The notes under the pieces were generated by a model. It ran no database searches, had not been told where the DNA came from, and saw nothing but the letters and a program-made list of their open reading frames with translations. 7,610 nucleotides of DNA from Candidatus Egaibacter danicus (GTDB lineage Bacteria; Pseudomonadota; Gammaproteobacteria; Burkholderiales; Burkholderiaceae). Position numbers and translations under genes: made by a program. The stretch lies in NCBI GenBank assembly GCA_011391115.1, contig JAABRC010000087.1, positions 1-7,610 of the forward strand, written 5' to 3'. Below, piece by piece: positions 1-5,937 of this stretch. Position 1 is the stretch's first letter, and the number at the start of each line of letters is the position of its first letter.

Positions 1-524
1 GCCTTGAGACGAACCAAGGTTCCTTTGCCGAATCCGGAACTCGGGGCAGGTGGGTTGATTGCCGATTTTGGCTTGAGGGTTGATTGGCCGGAAAGGGACG
101 CTATAAGGAATAACTTTTGTTTTCGCAGCTTCTCCAATATTTCCGGGCTTGCGCCAAGCATCGCCATCAGCCGCTCAAGCGTGTCAAGGTCACGATAGGC
201 ATCCGCGTCGTTCAAACCGGCTGTTGGCGCATGCGCCCAGCGGTTGCGTATGGTCTGTGCCTCTTTAAGCCAGTTGCGGGCGGCGATTGGCCAAGCAAGC
301 GCCTGCGCAAGTTCATACCAGTTTTTGTCAACGAGTCGCAGTAATGCGGCGATGTCCAGCTTTTCAAGTGAGGTGATACCGCCTTGGCGGAGATACTGTT
401 GCTGCTGATACGTCAGTTGATCCACGACCAGCGTCTGCCACCAGTCCGGTGAAAGCTGTGGCAAATGGGAGGCAAGAAGCTGAAGACACTGCTTGCCGAG
501 TAGATCGAGGGGTGACTTGTCCAT
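1..524 (-). CDS. N-terminal part of a Swt1-like HEPN-domain protein (runs off left edge)
   Basis: This minus-strand reading frame starts at ATG 524-522 and stays open for 174 codons to the window edge, so the C-terminal part is missing. An in-frame TAA at 551-549 with no ATG, GTG or TTG between it and 524 fixes this start, although no convincing Shine-Dalgarno is present. The protein begins MDKSPLDLLGKQ and is helical. Residues 93-98 read RNRWAH, which fits the R-x4-6-H motif of HEPN domains; many HEPN proteins use this motif for RNA cleavage, and the surrounding pattern (NW..EAQTIRNRWAHAP) resembles the Swt1-type HEPN domain. After about residue 145 comes a Pro/Ser-rich linker and then GKGTLVRLK, which could open a small beta-barrel before a larger domain. 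In other proteins of this kind a helicase or ATPase often follows, but that part is not visible here. It lies downstream of the VIT-vWA gene in the same direction and is probably co-transcribed with it. Confidence 0.8.
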   Translation of the reverse strand, partial: MDKSPLDLLGKQCLQLLASHLPQLSPDWWQTLVVDQLTYQQQQYLRQGGITSLEKLDIAALLRLVDKNWYELAQALAWPIAARNWLKEAQTIRNRWAHAPTAGLNDADAYRDLDTLERLMAMLGASPEILEKLRKQKLFLIASLSGQSTLKPKSAINPPAPSSGFGKGTLVRLK

Positions 525-698
525 CGGGTTTGGGGTTTGTACCGTTGGTTACGACACTGGAATAGTAACCCCGGCGGGTCATCGTCTTGCTGTTCGATCA
601 GCGTGCCTTGATTTTGCAGCGCGGCGCCTTCTTTCAGCTCGTGATTTTCCTGATCCTTTTGCTTACCCTGTCGAACAGAGTTAAATGCGGCTCCCCCC
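413..698 (-). other. Putative displaced 3' end of the VIT-vWA gene in the -1 frame
   Basis: From the G6 tract (698-693) the -1 frame is open for 93 codons to TGA at 415-413. It begins GGAAFNSVRQGKQKDQEN and continues with a hydrophilic, Gln/Glu/Asp-rich tail (HELKEGAALQNQGTLIEQQ, then DDDPP) with ordinary codons such as CTG, GCC, GGC and CAG. The 0 frame over the same start uses three AGG codons and stops at 634. One extra G in the tract would join the frames. The first part, to about 570, looks coding. The last part overlaps the HEPN gene by about 110 bases and probably is not coding. A second missing G in the G4 tract at 572-569 would bring the reading to a TAA at 551-549, 24 bases before the HEPN start. 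This could be a mutation, a base-calling error or programmed slippage. Confidence 0.5.
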
Positions 699-2967
699 AG
701 TTTTCGCTGTCAACATCGGGCAGCGCGGCAGCAAACTTTTTCGCCGCCGACAATTTGACGTTGTCCGCTACCCCGGCCAATTGCGTGCGCAACTGGCGCT
801 GGGCATGCCGGTTCAATGTGCACTGGCCTGCCAGTTGAATCAACAACCAATCCAGCAGCAAGGCCCAGGCGGTTTCCCGATTGTCTGCTTTTTTGGTCAC
901 GGCTTGTATCAGTTTGGCGATGTCTTGGGGGACCTTATCAATTCCAATAACCTGGAGTGCCTCACCAAAAGTTTTGGCCTTGAGGGAAGCGTCATTGAGC
1001 TCAACAAGCAGTTCGACGGGCGTGAGAAGTCCGTTGGGCATGAGAAGGTCGCTGGGCGTGATGAAGAGCACGTCGTCGGATTCAGTTGCCCTGCGCAAGA
1101 ATACGGGAATCTCACAACGAAGTATGTCGCCAGTGGCCTGCGTATCGACTGATCGATCACGTGTGCGCCAGAGACTTGCCGTTGCCATGGAAGAGTAGTC
1201 GATTTGTTTCATGCTGCGCTCAATCAGGCTTTCCCTGACGCTGCCAACGCCACCCCAGCCCGCCGCAAGCATTTGATCAACTTGTTGCAATGCCGGCAGG
1301 CCGATTGCCTTCTCGCCGTCGGCGCGAATATGCACCAAAGTCAAATTGGTTTGCTCACTGACCAACTGATATTTCAAAGCCAGTGCCAGCGCTTCTTCGT
1401 TTGAGGACGCTTCAATCATTCGTCTGGCACCCGTCATTCGCGTCGCGGTGCCCTGCACATCGGCACTGAGGATTTCCGCTTGCACTTGTGCGCACCGCCC
1501 ATCGGCTTGCCAGACCAGCACCGGCGCACTGCTGGGCGCAATGGCAAATTGCGCAAACACATGCACCGCCTCGCCGTCAATCAACTGGCGGGGCAGTTTC
1601 GATTGCCACAGCGGTTTATCTCCCCAATTCACTTCCATACCGATAGCGTGTGCTGAACGCATCCGCTTGAACATACGCATCACGGCCTGGGCTATGTCCT
1701 CGTTGGGCGAGACCAACTCACACGCACCGCCCGATTTTTCTGCCAGATCACGCAGCAGACTCTCAGCCGGAGCACTGCCAACGCCAACGGCAAAAATGCG
1801 CTGCCCCGATTTTGCAGCCGAAGACGCGATATGTTCAATGTCCCACACCTCACCATCGGTGATCAGCAACACGGCGGCATCTTGCACATTGTTTTTCGGG
1901 GCCTTAATATCGAAGGTCGATAGCAGTGCCTGGTTGAGCTCTGTGCCGCCTAGGTTGGCATCCGTCAACTTCAGCGCTTGAGCGAGTACATTGCCCACGA
2001 AGCGAGATGTGCAGGGTTCCATCTTGGCAGCGACGTGCTCAACGGTGCTGCCAAACTTGCTGTAGGACGCATGGTCTGCCGAATTCAGGTGCTGGAATAC
2101 CTCGTGCAATGCAGCGCGTGCCTGAGCAATACTGTCGCCACCCATGGAGCCTGAACAGTCCACCAGAATTTTCAGAAGCAGCGGTGCCTCTTCTTGCGCG
2201 GGCAATTTCGGGCAGAAACTCGCCAGCACGGCATGTTGCTCGCCGTCAGGCGCCGTCACCGCAAAGCACTGCCCTTCCAGGCCATCGAGGCTAAGGATGA
2301 AGTCACGGTCGAGCATGGCACCCTGTTCCAGATGCACCGATATGCCGCCGTCCATAGCAGCGATATTGACCTTGTGGCTGGGGCAACTCAGGTTTGCTTT
2401 TGCCTCCTGACGGCAAACGTCGAGCTTGAGCGTGAAGGGGTACTTCACCAGTGGGTCCACCGCGTCGGTTTCATGGGGTGCCAAACCACCCTGACGATGT
2501 GCATCACCAAAGCGCGGTGCGATGGTGGTCGGGATCGTCAGGCGGATGCGGTCCTGCTCAAAGTGCAGCAACTGCACGTATTCAATCTCGATCACCGCTT
2601 CCTCACCGGCCATGAGGTTGCCCAGGTTGGCGGTGTACAGGCCACCCGCCGATTTCTCCACCATGACCGGGGTGTTGCCCTCGTCGATAGCCTTTTCGTA
2701 CTTCTCGGTGGCCTGCTTTTTCGCCACCACTGCGGCCTGCATTCGCTTGCCGTTCAGTTCCACATTCATGCCCAGCAGCACTGCACCCCAGGCCAGGGGA
2801 AAGGTGTAGACCGTCTCCAGGTTCTTGCCGGAGTCGTTGCGGTAGCTCTGGCGCACTTTGACGCTGAGCATCAAACCATCGAGCCGTCCATCGATATGCA
2901 CCGATTTCAGGGATACAACTTCACCGTCGGTACTGACGAATGTGCTTGGCTTTGTCTTCTTGTTCAT
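634..2967 (-). CDS. VIT and von Willebrand factor A (MIDAS) domain protein, probable 3' frameshift
   Basis: The 777-residue product has a VIT domain at about residues 5-135 (VYTFPL, ATEKYEKAIDEG, and NLGNLMAGEEAVIEIEY are characteristic) and a vWA domain at about 263-430. The vWA carries a complete-looking MIDAS: D270-C-S-G-S274, a GGTEL threonine at 342 and ITDGE with D371. This is the inter-alpha-trypsin-inhibitor-type architecture, which binds a divalent metal and usually mediates protein-protein contacts. No signal peptide or membrane segment is visible, so it is probably cytoplasmic. The region after about 440 has no domain I recognise. The start ATG overlaps the MerR stop as ATGA (2967-2964), implying translational coupling. 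The last 19 residues after the G6 tract at 698-693 look non-native: all three arginines there use the rare codon AGG, while the -1 frame reads on in coding-like fashion. The true C-terminus is therefore doubtful. The role is probably a scaffold or sensor in the HEPN-containing locus, which is an inference from context. Confidence 0.9.
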   Translation of the reverse strand: MNKKTKPSTFVSTDGEVVSLKSVHIDGRLDGLMLSVKVRQSYRNDSGKNLETVYTFPLAWGAVLLGMNVELNGKRMQAAVVAKKQATEKYEKAIDEGNTPVMVEKSAGGLYTANLGNLMAGEEAVIEIEYVQLLHFEQDRIRLTIPTTIAPRFGDAHRQGGLAPHETDAVDPLVKYPFTLKLDVCRQEAKANLSCPSHKVNIAAMDGGISVHLEQGAMLDRDFILSLDGLEGQCFAVTAPDGEQHAVLASFCPKLPAQEEAPLLLKILVDCSGSMGGDSIAQARAALHEVFQHLNSADHASYSKFGSTVEHVAAKMEPCTSRFVGNVLAQALKLTDANLGGTELNQALLSTFDIKAPKNNVQDAAVLLITDGEVWDIEHIASSAAKSGQRIFAVGVGSAPAESLLRDLAEKSGGACELVSPNEDIAQAVMRMFKRMRSAHAIGMEVNWGDKPLWQSKLPRQLIDGEAVHVFAQFAIAPSSAPVLVWQADGRCAQVQAEILSADVQGTATRMTGARRMIEASSNEEALALALKYQLVSEQTNLTLVHIRADGEKAIGLPALQQVDQMLAAGWGGVGSVRESLIERSMKQIDYSSMATASLWRTRDRSVDTQATGDILRCEIPVFLRRATESDDVLFITPSDLLMPNGLLTPVELLVELNDASLKAKTFGEALQVIGIDKVPQDIAKLIQAVTKKADNRETAWALLLDWLLIQLAGQCTLNRHAQRQLRTQLAGVADNVKLSAAKKFAAALPDVDSENWGEPHLTLFDRVSKRIRKITS

Positions 2968-3389
2968 TTTGCTTTTCCATGTAAATCTTGGTAGGCTTGC
3001 ATGACAGCGCGTACGAGAGTGCGAACCTGCGCTGGGCTCAGACCAGCTTGTTCTGGGGATATTTCCAGCTCGACCCCGTCTGCAATGAACAAGTGGCTGC
3101 GAACCTCGACCGAACCGGGTTTGCGCTCGCGCGGCGGCACAGGTGGCGCTTCGCCAGAGAGGACTTCACGGATGCGCTCGAGCGAGATACCAGCCTGGCT
3201 GAGTTGACGGATTTTGAGGAGTTGTTCGAGGTGTTCGGTTAAGTAGTACGCCGCCTTGGTTTCCCCAATGGGCCGATCAACCAGTCCGATCTGGATGTAG
3301 TAGCGCACCGTGCGCTTGGGCGTGTCGCTCAAGGTGCAGAGTTCGTCGAGGGTAAAGGTGGTGGTGTCTTGCATGGTGCTGATTTGCAT
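2964..3389 (-). CDS. MerR-family transcriptional regulator
   Basis: The 141-residue protein has a MerR-type winged helix-turn-helix at about residues 11-80: FTLDELCTLSDTPKRTVRYYIQ is the DNA-recognition part, the wing spans RPIGETKAAYYL, and QLLKIRQLSQAGISLERIREVL is the typical following helix pair. MerR proteins bind promoter DNA as dimers and remodel the -35/-10 spacing. There is no cysteine cluster in the C-terminal half, so it is not a metal sensor of the MerR/CueR kind. A Pro-rich linker (APPVPPRERKP) leads to a short C-terminal segment (about 93-138) that I do not recognise. ATG at 3389 gives the longest product; ATG at 3374 (MQDTTT) is an alternative that would leave a more normal leader behind the predicted promoter, and neither has a strong Shine-Dalgarno. 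Its TGA overlaps the VIT-vWA ATG by four bases, so it leads that operon and probably autoregulates it through the divergent spacer. Confidence 0.9.
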   Translation of the reverse strand: MQISTMQDTTTFTLDELCTLSDTPKRTVRYYIQIGLVDRPIGETKAAYYLTEHLEQLLKIRQLSQAGISLERIREVLSGEAPPVPPRERKPGSVEVRSHLFIADGVELEISPEQAGLSPAQVRTLVRAVMQAYQDLHGKAK

Positions 3390-3397
3390 CTTGATTT

Positions 3398-3425
3398 ATT
3401 ATGCCGCAATTACTGACAATTACAA
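3398..3425 (-). promoter_or_regulatory. Candidate sigma70 promoter of the MerR operon
   Basis: On the minus strand TTGTAA (3425-3420) and CATAAT (3403-3398) are separated by 16 bases, matching four and five of six sigma70 consensus positions. Transcription would begin near 3391, only a few bases before ATG 3389, which implies either a leaderless start or use of ATG 3374. The -10 overlaps the left arm of the perfect inverted repeat, so a protein bound there would block it. Predicted by eye only. Confidence 0.4.
3407..3423. repeat. Tandem direct repeat CAATTAC with 10-bp period
   Basis: CAATTAC occurs at 3407-3413 and again at 3417-3423, separated by TGA, so the copies sit one helical turn apart on the same DNA face. 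The pair lies between the arms of the inverted repeat and overlaps the spacer of the candidate MerR promoter. This is compatible with a cooperative binding site, but is only two short copies. Confidence 0.45.
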
Positions 3426-3462
3426 CTGTGTGAATAAATCAACACATCACGAAGATCAAAAT

Positions 3463-4206
3463 ATGACAATGACTAGCCCCACCTTGACGCTCTACATCGC
3501 CCTGCAAACAGCTTTCGATCACTTCAATGACCGACTGTTTGGCGGGCGGCTACCTCACTGCTTGCTCACATTGCGTTCCGCCAGCCGGGTCTATGGCTAC
3601 CACCATGCCGGTCGGTTCATATCGCCGGACGGCAAGGTGCTCGACGAGCTGGGGATGCACCCGGGGTTCTTTACCCTGCAACCGATCGAGAGCGTGATGT
3701 CAACACTGGTTCATGAGATGGTGCATCACTGGCAGAACCATGCCGGCACACCCAGCCCCACGAATCCACACAACCGGGAATGGTCCGACAAAATGGTGTC
3801 CTTGGGATTGCAGCCCTCCCATAACGGGCTACCCGGTGGCAAGCAGACCGGGCGGTCGATGAGCGATTACATCCTGCCAGATGGTGCGTTCTTGATTGCT
3901 TGCCGCGACCTGAGCGCAAGTGGGTTCACCCTGCCATGGCTGGATAGACATGCGCCTGCCAAACCCGAATTGCAGGTGGCACATCAGCGCGCCTTGGAGA
4001 CTGCCGGAATTTTGATAGAAATGACACCGGCACCGATTGCTGTCTTACCCGCCGAGGTGGCCGGTAAACCCTCTGTGTGGTCACCACCACCCAAGAAGCC
4101 GCCAACGCGGTTCAAATTCAGTTGCCCGCAATGTGAGACCAAAGCCTGGGCGGCGGCTGACGCGGTAATTCTTTGCGGAGTGTGCGAGGTGAGGTTACGT
4201 TTTTGA
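3463..4206 (+). CDS. SprT-like zinc metallopeptidase with C-terminal zinc ribbon
   Basis: The 247-residue product has an SprT-like fold at about residues 8-150. HEMVH at 84-88 is the HExxH zinc-binding and catalytic motif, and H103 in NPHNREW fits the third zinc ligand of SprT/Spartan-type peptidases. The C-terminus has a zinc ribbon with C221-x2-C224 and C238-x2-C241, reached through a Pro-rich linker (SPPPKKPPTRFKF). Related proteins, such as Spartan, degrade DNA-protein crosslinks; bacterial SprT-like proteins with this tail are frequent on mobile elements and in accessory islands, but their substrates are mostly unknown. The frame is open upstream to 3310, but that would overlap the divergent MerR gene. 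ATG 3463 is preferred because GAAG lies 8 bases before it; ATG 3469 is a close alternative. It is transcribed divergently from the MerR/VIT-vWA/HEPN operon and may be part of the same system. Confidence 0.88.
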   Translation: MTMTSPTLTLYIALQTAFDHFNDRLFGGRLPHCLLTLRSASRVYGYHHAGRFISPDGKVLDELGMHPGFFTLQPIESVMSTLVHEMVHHWQNHAGTPSPTNPHNREWSDKMVSLGLQPSHNGLPGGKQTGRSMSDYILPDGAFLIACRDLSASGFTLPWLDRHAPAKPELQVAHQRALETAGILIEMTPAPIAVLPAEVAGKPSVWSPPPKKPPTRFKFSCPQCETKAWAAADAVILCGVCEVRLRF

Positions 4207-4251
4207 CAACACGTTTCAATTGGGCGGCCAAGAAGTTGCCATTGGTACCGG
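4207..4251. other. Short convergent spacer
   Basis: Only 45 bases separate the stop of the SprT-like gene from the stop of the convergent hydrolase gene. I see no hairpin followed by a T-tract on either strand, so no intrinsic terminator is called. Confidence 0.6.
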
Positions 4252-4818
4252 TCACCGCAAACTGCGAGCAGGTAGCCACCTTTCCAATATGGCGGCAACA
4301 TAGGTTTTCCCCAGCATATGACCTGCATTTGGAACAACCGTTACATCAAGACCTAAGTGCCCAGCAAGTTTGAGAACACTTTTTGGGTTGCTCTGCCAGT
4401 CTTGTTCGCCAACATGAATTTCGCACTGCTTAGGTATGGGAAAGGCTCCACTCTCCGCAAGTTTCATTAATTTTTCGGCGTGAGGGGGAATGAAGCCCAA
4501 CCTGGTTTCCTCGTTTGAAAATTCCCCGACGATGGGTGACAACAACAAGACTTTGCCGATGTACGGTGCCGTTTGGGCCTGAGCGTGCAAGAACAAATAG
4601 GCACCAAATGAATTGGCGATGACGTGTGCATCCTCATGCCAGCAGAGCGATGTCAGGTCTTGAGCGACTAAAGCCACCTGCTCCCTAAATGGCAGGGTTT
4701 TGAAGCCGCCCACTGTTTCTCTACCGATGACGTCAAAGCCCCGGCTGAGCAGACCCTCGCCCAATCCCGTTTCAAGGTGACCGCCATGGCCAGGAAGATA
4801 GTAGATCGAACGGGTCAT
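4252..4818 (-). CDS. Small serine alpha/beta hydrolase
   Basis: The 188-residue protein has the layout of a compact single-domain alpha/beta hydrolase. The N-terminal strand is followed by PGHGGH (residues 9-14), an oxyanion-type loop. ANSFGAY at 68-74 is the nucleophile elbow with S70 (N-x-S-x-G instead of the usual G-x-S-x-G). EQDW gives D140 and NAGHM gives H167, completing a Ser-Asp-His triad in the right order. Length and layout resemble the RBBP9/YdeN group of small serine hydrolases, though I cannot name the substrate. There is no signal peptide, so it is probably cytoplasmic. The start at 4818 has no good Shine-Dalgarno (CTAAAAATATG). It converges on the SprT-like gene and stands alone, so no functional link to the neighbours is evident. 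Confidence 0.82.
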   Translation of the reverse strand: MTRSIYYLPGHGGHLETGLGEGLLSRGFDVIGRETVGGFKTLPFREQVALVAQDLTSLCWHEDAHVIANSFGAYLFLHAQAQTAPYIGKVLLLSPIVGEFSNEETRLGFIPPHAEKLMKLAESGAFPIPKQCEIHVGEQDWQSNPKSVLKLAGHLGLDVTVVPNAGHMLGKTYVAAILERWLPARSLR

Positions 4819-5010
4819 ATTTTTAGAATTGGTAGAGCTTGCTCAACGGCGGATGATGAATTCAGAAAGGCCTCAATCCTATTTTCGGTGCATCTGCCGT
4901 CGTAGTCGGAAGCAATGCTACAGCGGAACGGAGTGGAGGCAGACAATGGCGTCAGCATTATGGAATTTGATCTACACGTTTTGATGCCTTCCGTAAGCCG
5001 TCATTGGTGA

Positions 5011-5033
5011 CGGACTCCTCTTGGTCGAGTCCG
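5011..5033. repeat. 7-bp stem dyad CGGACTC/GAGTCCG
   Basis: CGGACTC (5011-5017) and GAGTCCG (5027-5033) pair perfectly with a 9-base loop. There is no following T-tract on either strand, so it is not a standard intrinsic terminator. Function unknown. Confidence 0.4.
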
Positions 5034-5044
5034 GGTGGCCACTT

Positions 5045-5061
5045 TGGCGAAAGGTTCGCCA
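5045..5061. repeat. 7-bp stem dyad TGGCGAA/TTCGCCA
   Basis: TGGCGAA (5045-5051) and TTCGCCA (5055-5061) pair perfectly around a 3-base loop, 12 bases after the preceding dyad. No T-tract follows. The closeness of two such stems suggests a structured remnant, but chance cannot be excluded. Confidence 0.4.
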
Positions 5062-5328
5062 CATAGCTGCCTGTCGATCCGTAGGTGGCAACGGCCGCTT
5101 TGGGCCAGGCAGATCGCAAATTTCTACGACCGGATACGCTGCGTTGCGGGTTTACGTTTTTCCCCATACCTGACGCTCAGTTTTGAAAGTCGGGTTCAGA
5201 GAAAGTTGTCTGGCTTCAGTAGACCCGTTGGAGCCGCTCACCACTGGCGGCTATCTGGCGGTTCAATTTCGAGTTTTAGTGACCTGCCAGCGACCATTCA
5301 TACGGCCTGCAATTTGCCCGTGTGACTG

Positions 5329-5342
5329 TTCAGATTTCTGAA
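5329..5342. repeat. Short dyad downstream of dsbB
   Basis: TTCAGA (5329-5334) and TCTGAA (5337-5342) form a perfect 6-bp dyad about 40 bases after the dsbB stop. It is AT-rich, has only a 2-base loop and lacks a T-tract, so I do not call it a terminator. Confidence 0.3.
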
Positions 5343-5379
5343 ATGCTATCCTTGTTGCTGTCCGTCGGGCCTCTGATAG

Positions 5380-5937
5380 CTACTTCGAGTTGGCCAGGAT
5401 TTGCGTTTCGTTTGGTGACATCAGTTGTGATACCAATACTGAAGTTGCCGCCAAGGCCATACCCAACAAAGCCACGCCACTCCAAAACGTGACCGATTGG
5501 CCCAGAAAGGTCCAACTCACCATGCCGCACATGGCACGGGGCTCGAACACCTCTGGCAACCAGGTGTCCAGTGGCATCCAATCCGGAAACCCCTTGAAAC
5601 GTTTGCAACTGGCTTCCCCTCCTTCACTGACCACCCGCTCAAGGTCCAACAACAAAGTGACACGGTAAAAACTCCAGCCCAAAGCGCCAAGCCATGCGGC
5701 TAACCCGATAAGACGCATGGCCAGATACTTGGGCGCCAATGCCCCAATCAGACCCGCCACGGCGATGCCAAGGACGCCTGTGCGAACATAAATGCATTCG
5801 TTGCAGGGCTCGACCTGCAATACATGCTGCAGATAAAGGGCAACCCCATCCAATGTCAGCGCAATGACCGTCAGCAGCAGCCATGGCCCGCGCTTTGACG
5901 ACAGAGACTGGCTGGTTGTCAGCAAGTTTCTCACCAC
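5380..5937 (-). CDS. dsbB: DsbB-type disulfide bond formation protein
   Basis: This 185-residue inner-membrane protein has the DsbB layout: four hydrophobic segments (about residues 18-40, 53-69, 72-94 and 149-171) and two periplasmic loops. The first cysteine pair is C45-N-E-C48, followed by R52, equivalent to the conserved Arg near the quinone site. The second pair is C111 and C137, within a loop containing PDWMPLDTWLPEVF that closely resembles the E. coli protein. DsbB reoxidises periplasmic DsbA and passes electrons to quinone. The CNEC pair differs from the CVLC of E. coli, which may alter redox potential or mark a specialised paralogue. The start is GTG at 5937 or GTG at 5934; the latter makes a four-base GTGA overlap with the upstream MBL stop, and GGTGA at 5948-5944 could serve either. 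It is therefore translationally coupled to the secreted MBL-fold gene. Confidence 0.92.
   Translation of the reverse strand: MVRNLLTTSQSLSSKRGPWLLLTVIALTLDGVALYLQHVLQVEPCNECIYVRTGVLGIAVAGLIGALAPKYLAMRLIGLAAWLGALGWSFYRVTLLLDLERVVSEGGEASCKRFKGFPDWMPLDTWLPEVFEPRAMCGMVSWTFLGQSVTFWSGVALLGMALAATSVLVSQLMSPNETQILANSK

Larger units (their letters stand above)
3391..3442. repeat. Perfect 10-bp inverted repeat in the merR-sprT divergent spacer
   Basis: TTGATTTATT at 3391-3400 and AATAAATCAA at 3433-3442 are exact reverse complements separated by 32 bases. Together they frame most of the 73-bp spacer between the MerR gene and the SprT-like gene. The left arm overlaps the candidate -10 of the MerR operon and the right arm lies 20 bases before the SprT-like start. 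It could be two operator half-sites allowing coordinated control of both transcripts. The AT-rich arms reduce the weight of the match. Confidence 0.6.
4819..5379. other. 561-bp stretch without a supportable gene
   Basis: The longest open frames here (5035-5325 plus, 4958-5167 minus) have no recognisable domain, no good ribosome binding site and unusual composition, so I call no gene. The stretch holds dyads at 5011-5033, 5045-5061 and 5329-5342, described separately. It may be a decayed remnant of older coding DNA or accumulated intergenic sequence next to the accessory locus. I see no tRNA, no insertion-sequence ends and no long direct repeats. Confidence 0.5.

Noticed and set aside
364..582. 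Minus-strand open frame of 72 codons starting MTRRGYYSS
   Set aside because: It overlaps the HEPN start in another frame, has no family resemblance and loses coding character after about 520.
693..699. Classical -1 ribosomal slippery heptamer at the G6 tract
   Set aside because: The 0-frame codons are TGG GGG GAG, which do not fit X-XXY-YYZ; slippage is possible but mutation or sequencing error is simpler.
685..1152. Plus-strand open frame of 155 codons
   Set aside because: Antisense to the vWA gene with no domain or ribosome binding site.
2194..2994. Plus-strand open frame of 266 codons
   Set aside because: It lies antisense inside the well-supported VIT-vWA gene and its protein has no recognisable domain; it is a shadow of the minus-strand codon bias.
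3310..3462. Longer N-terminus for the SprT-like protein
   Set aside because: It would overlap the divergent MerR gene and its promoter, and the added residues do not resemble the family; ATG 3463 has a usable GAAG upstream.
5035..5325. Possible small gene of 96 codons in the gene-poor stretch
   Set aside because: No Shine-Dalgarno, no domain, and an antisense frame of similar length competes over part of it.
5345..5380. GCTATC/GATAGC inverted repeat as a dsbB terminator
   Set aside because: Only 6 bp with a 24-base loop, overlapping the stop codon and without a T-tract.
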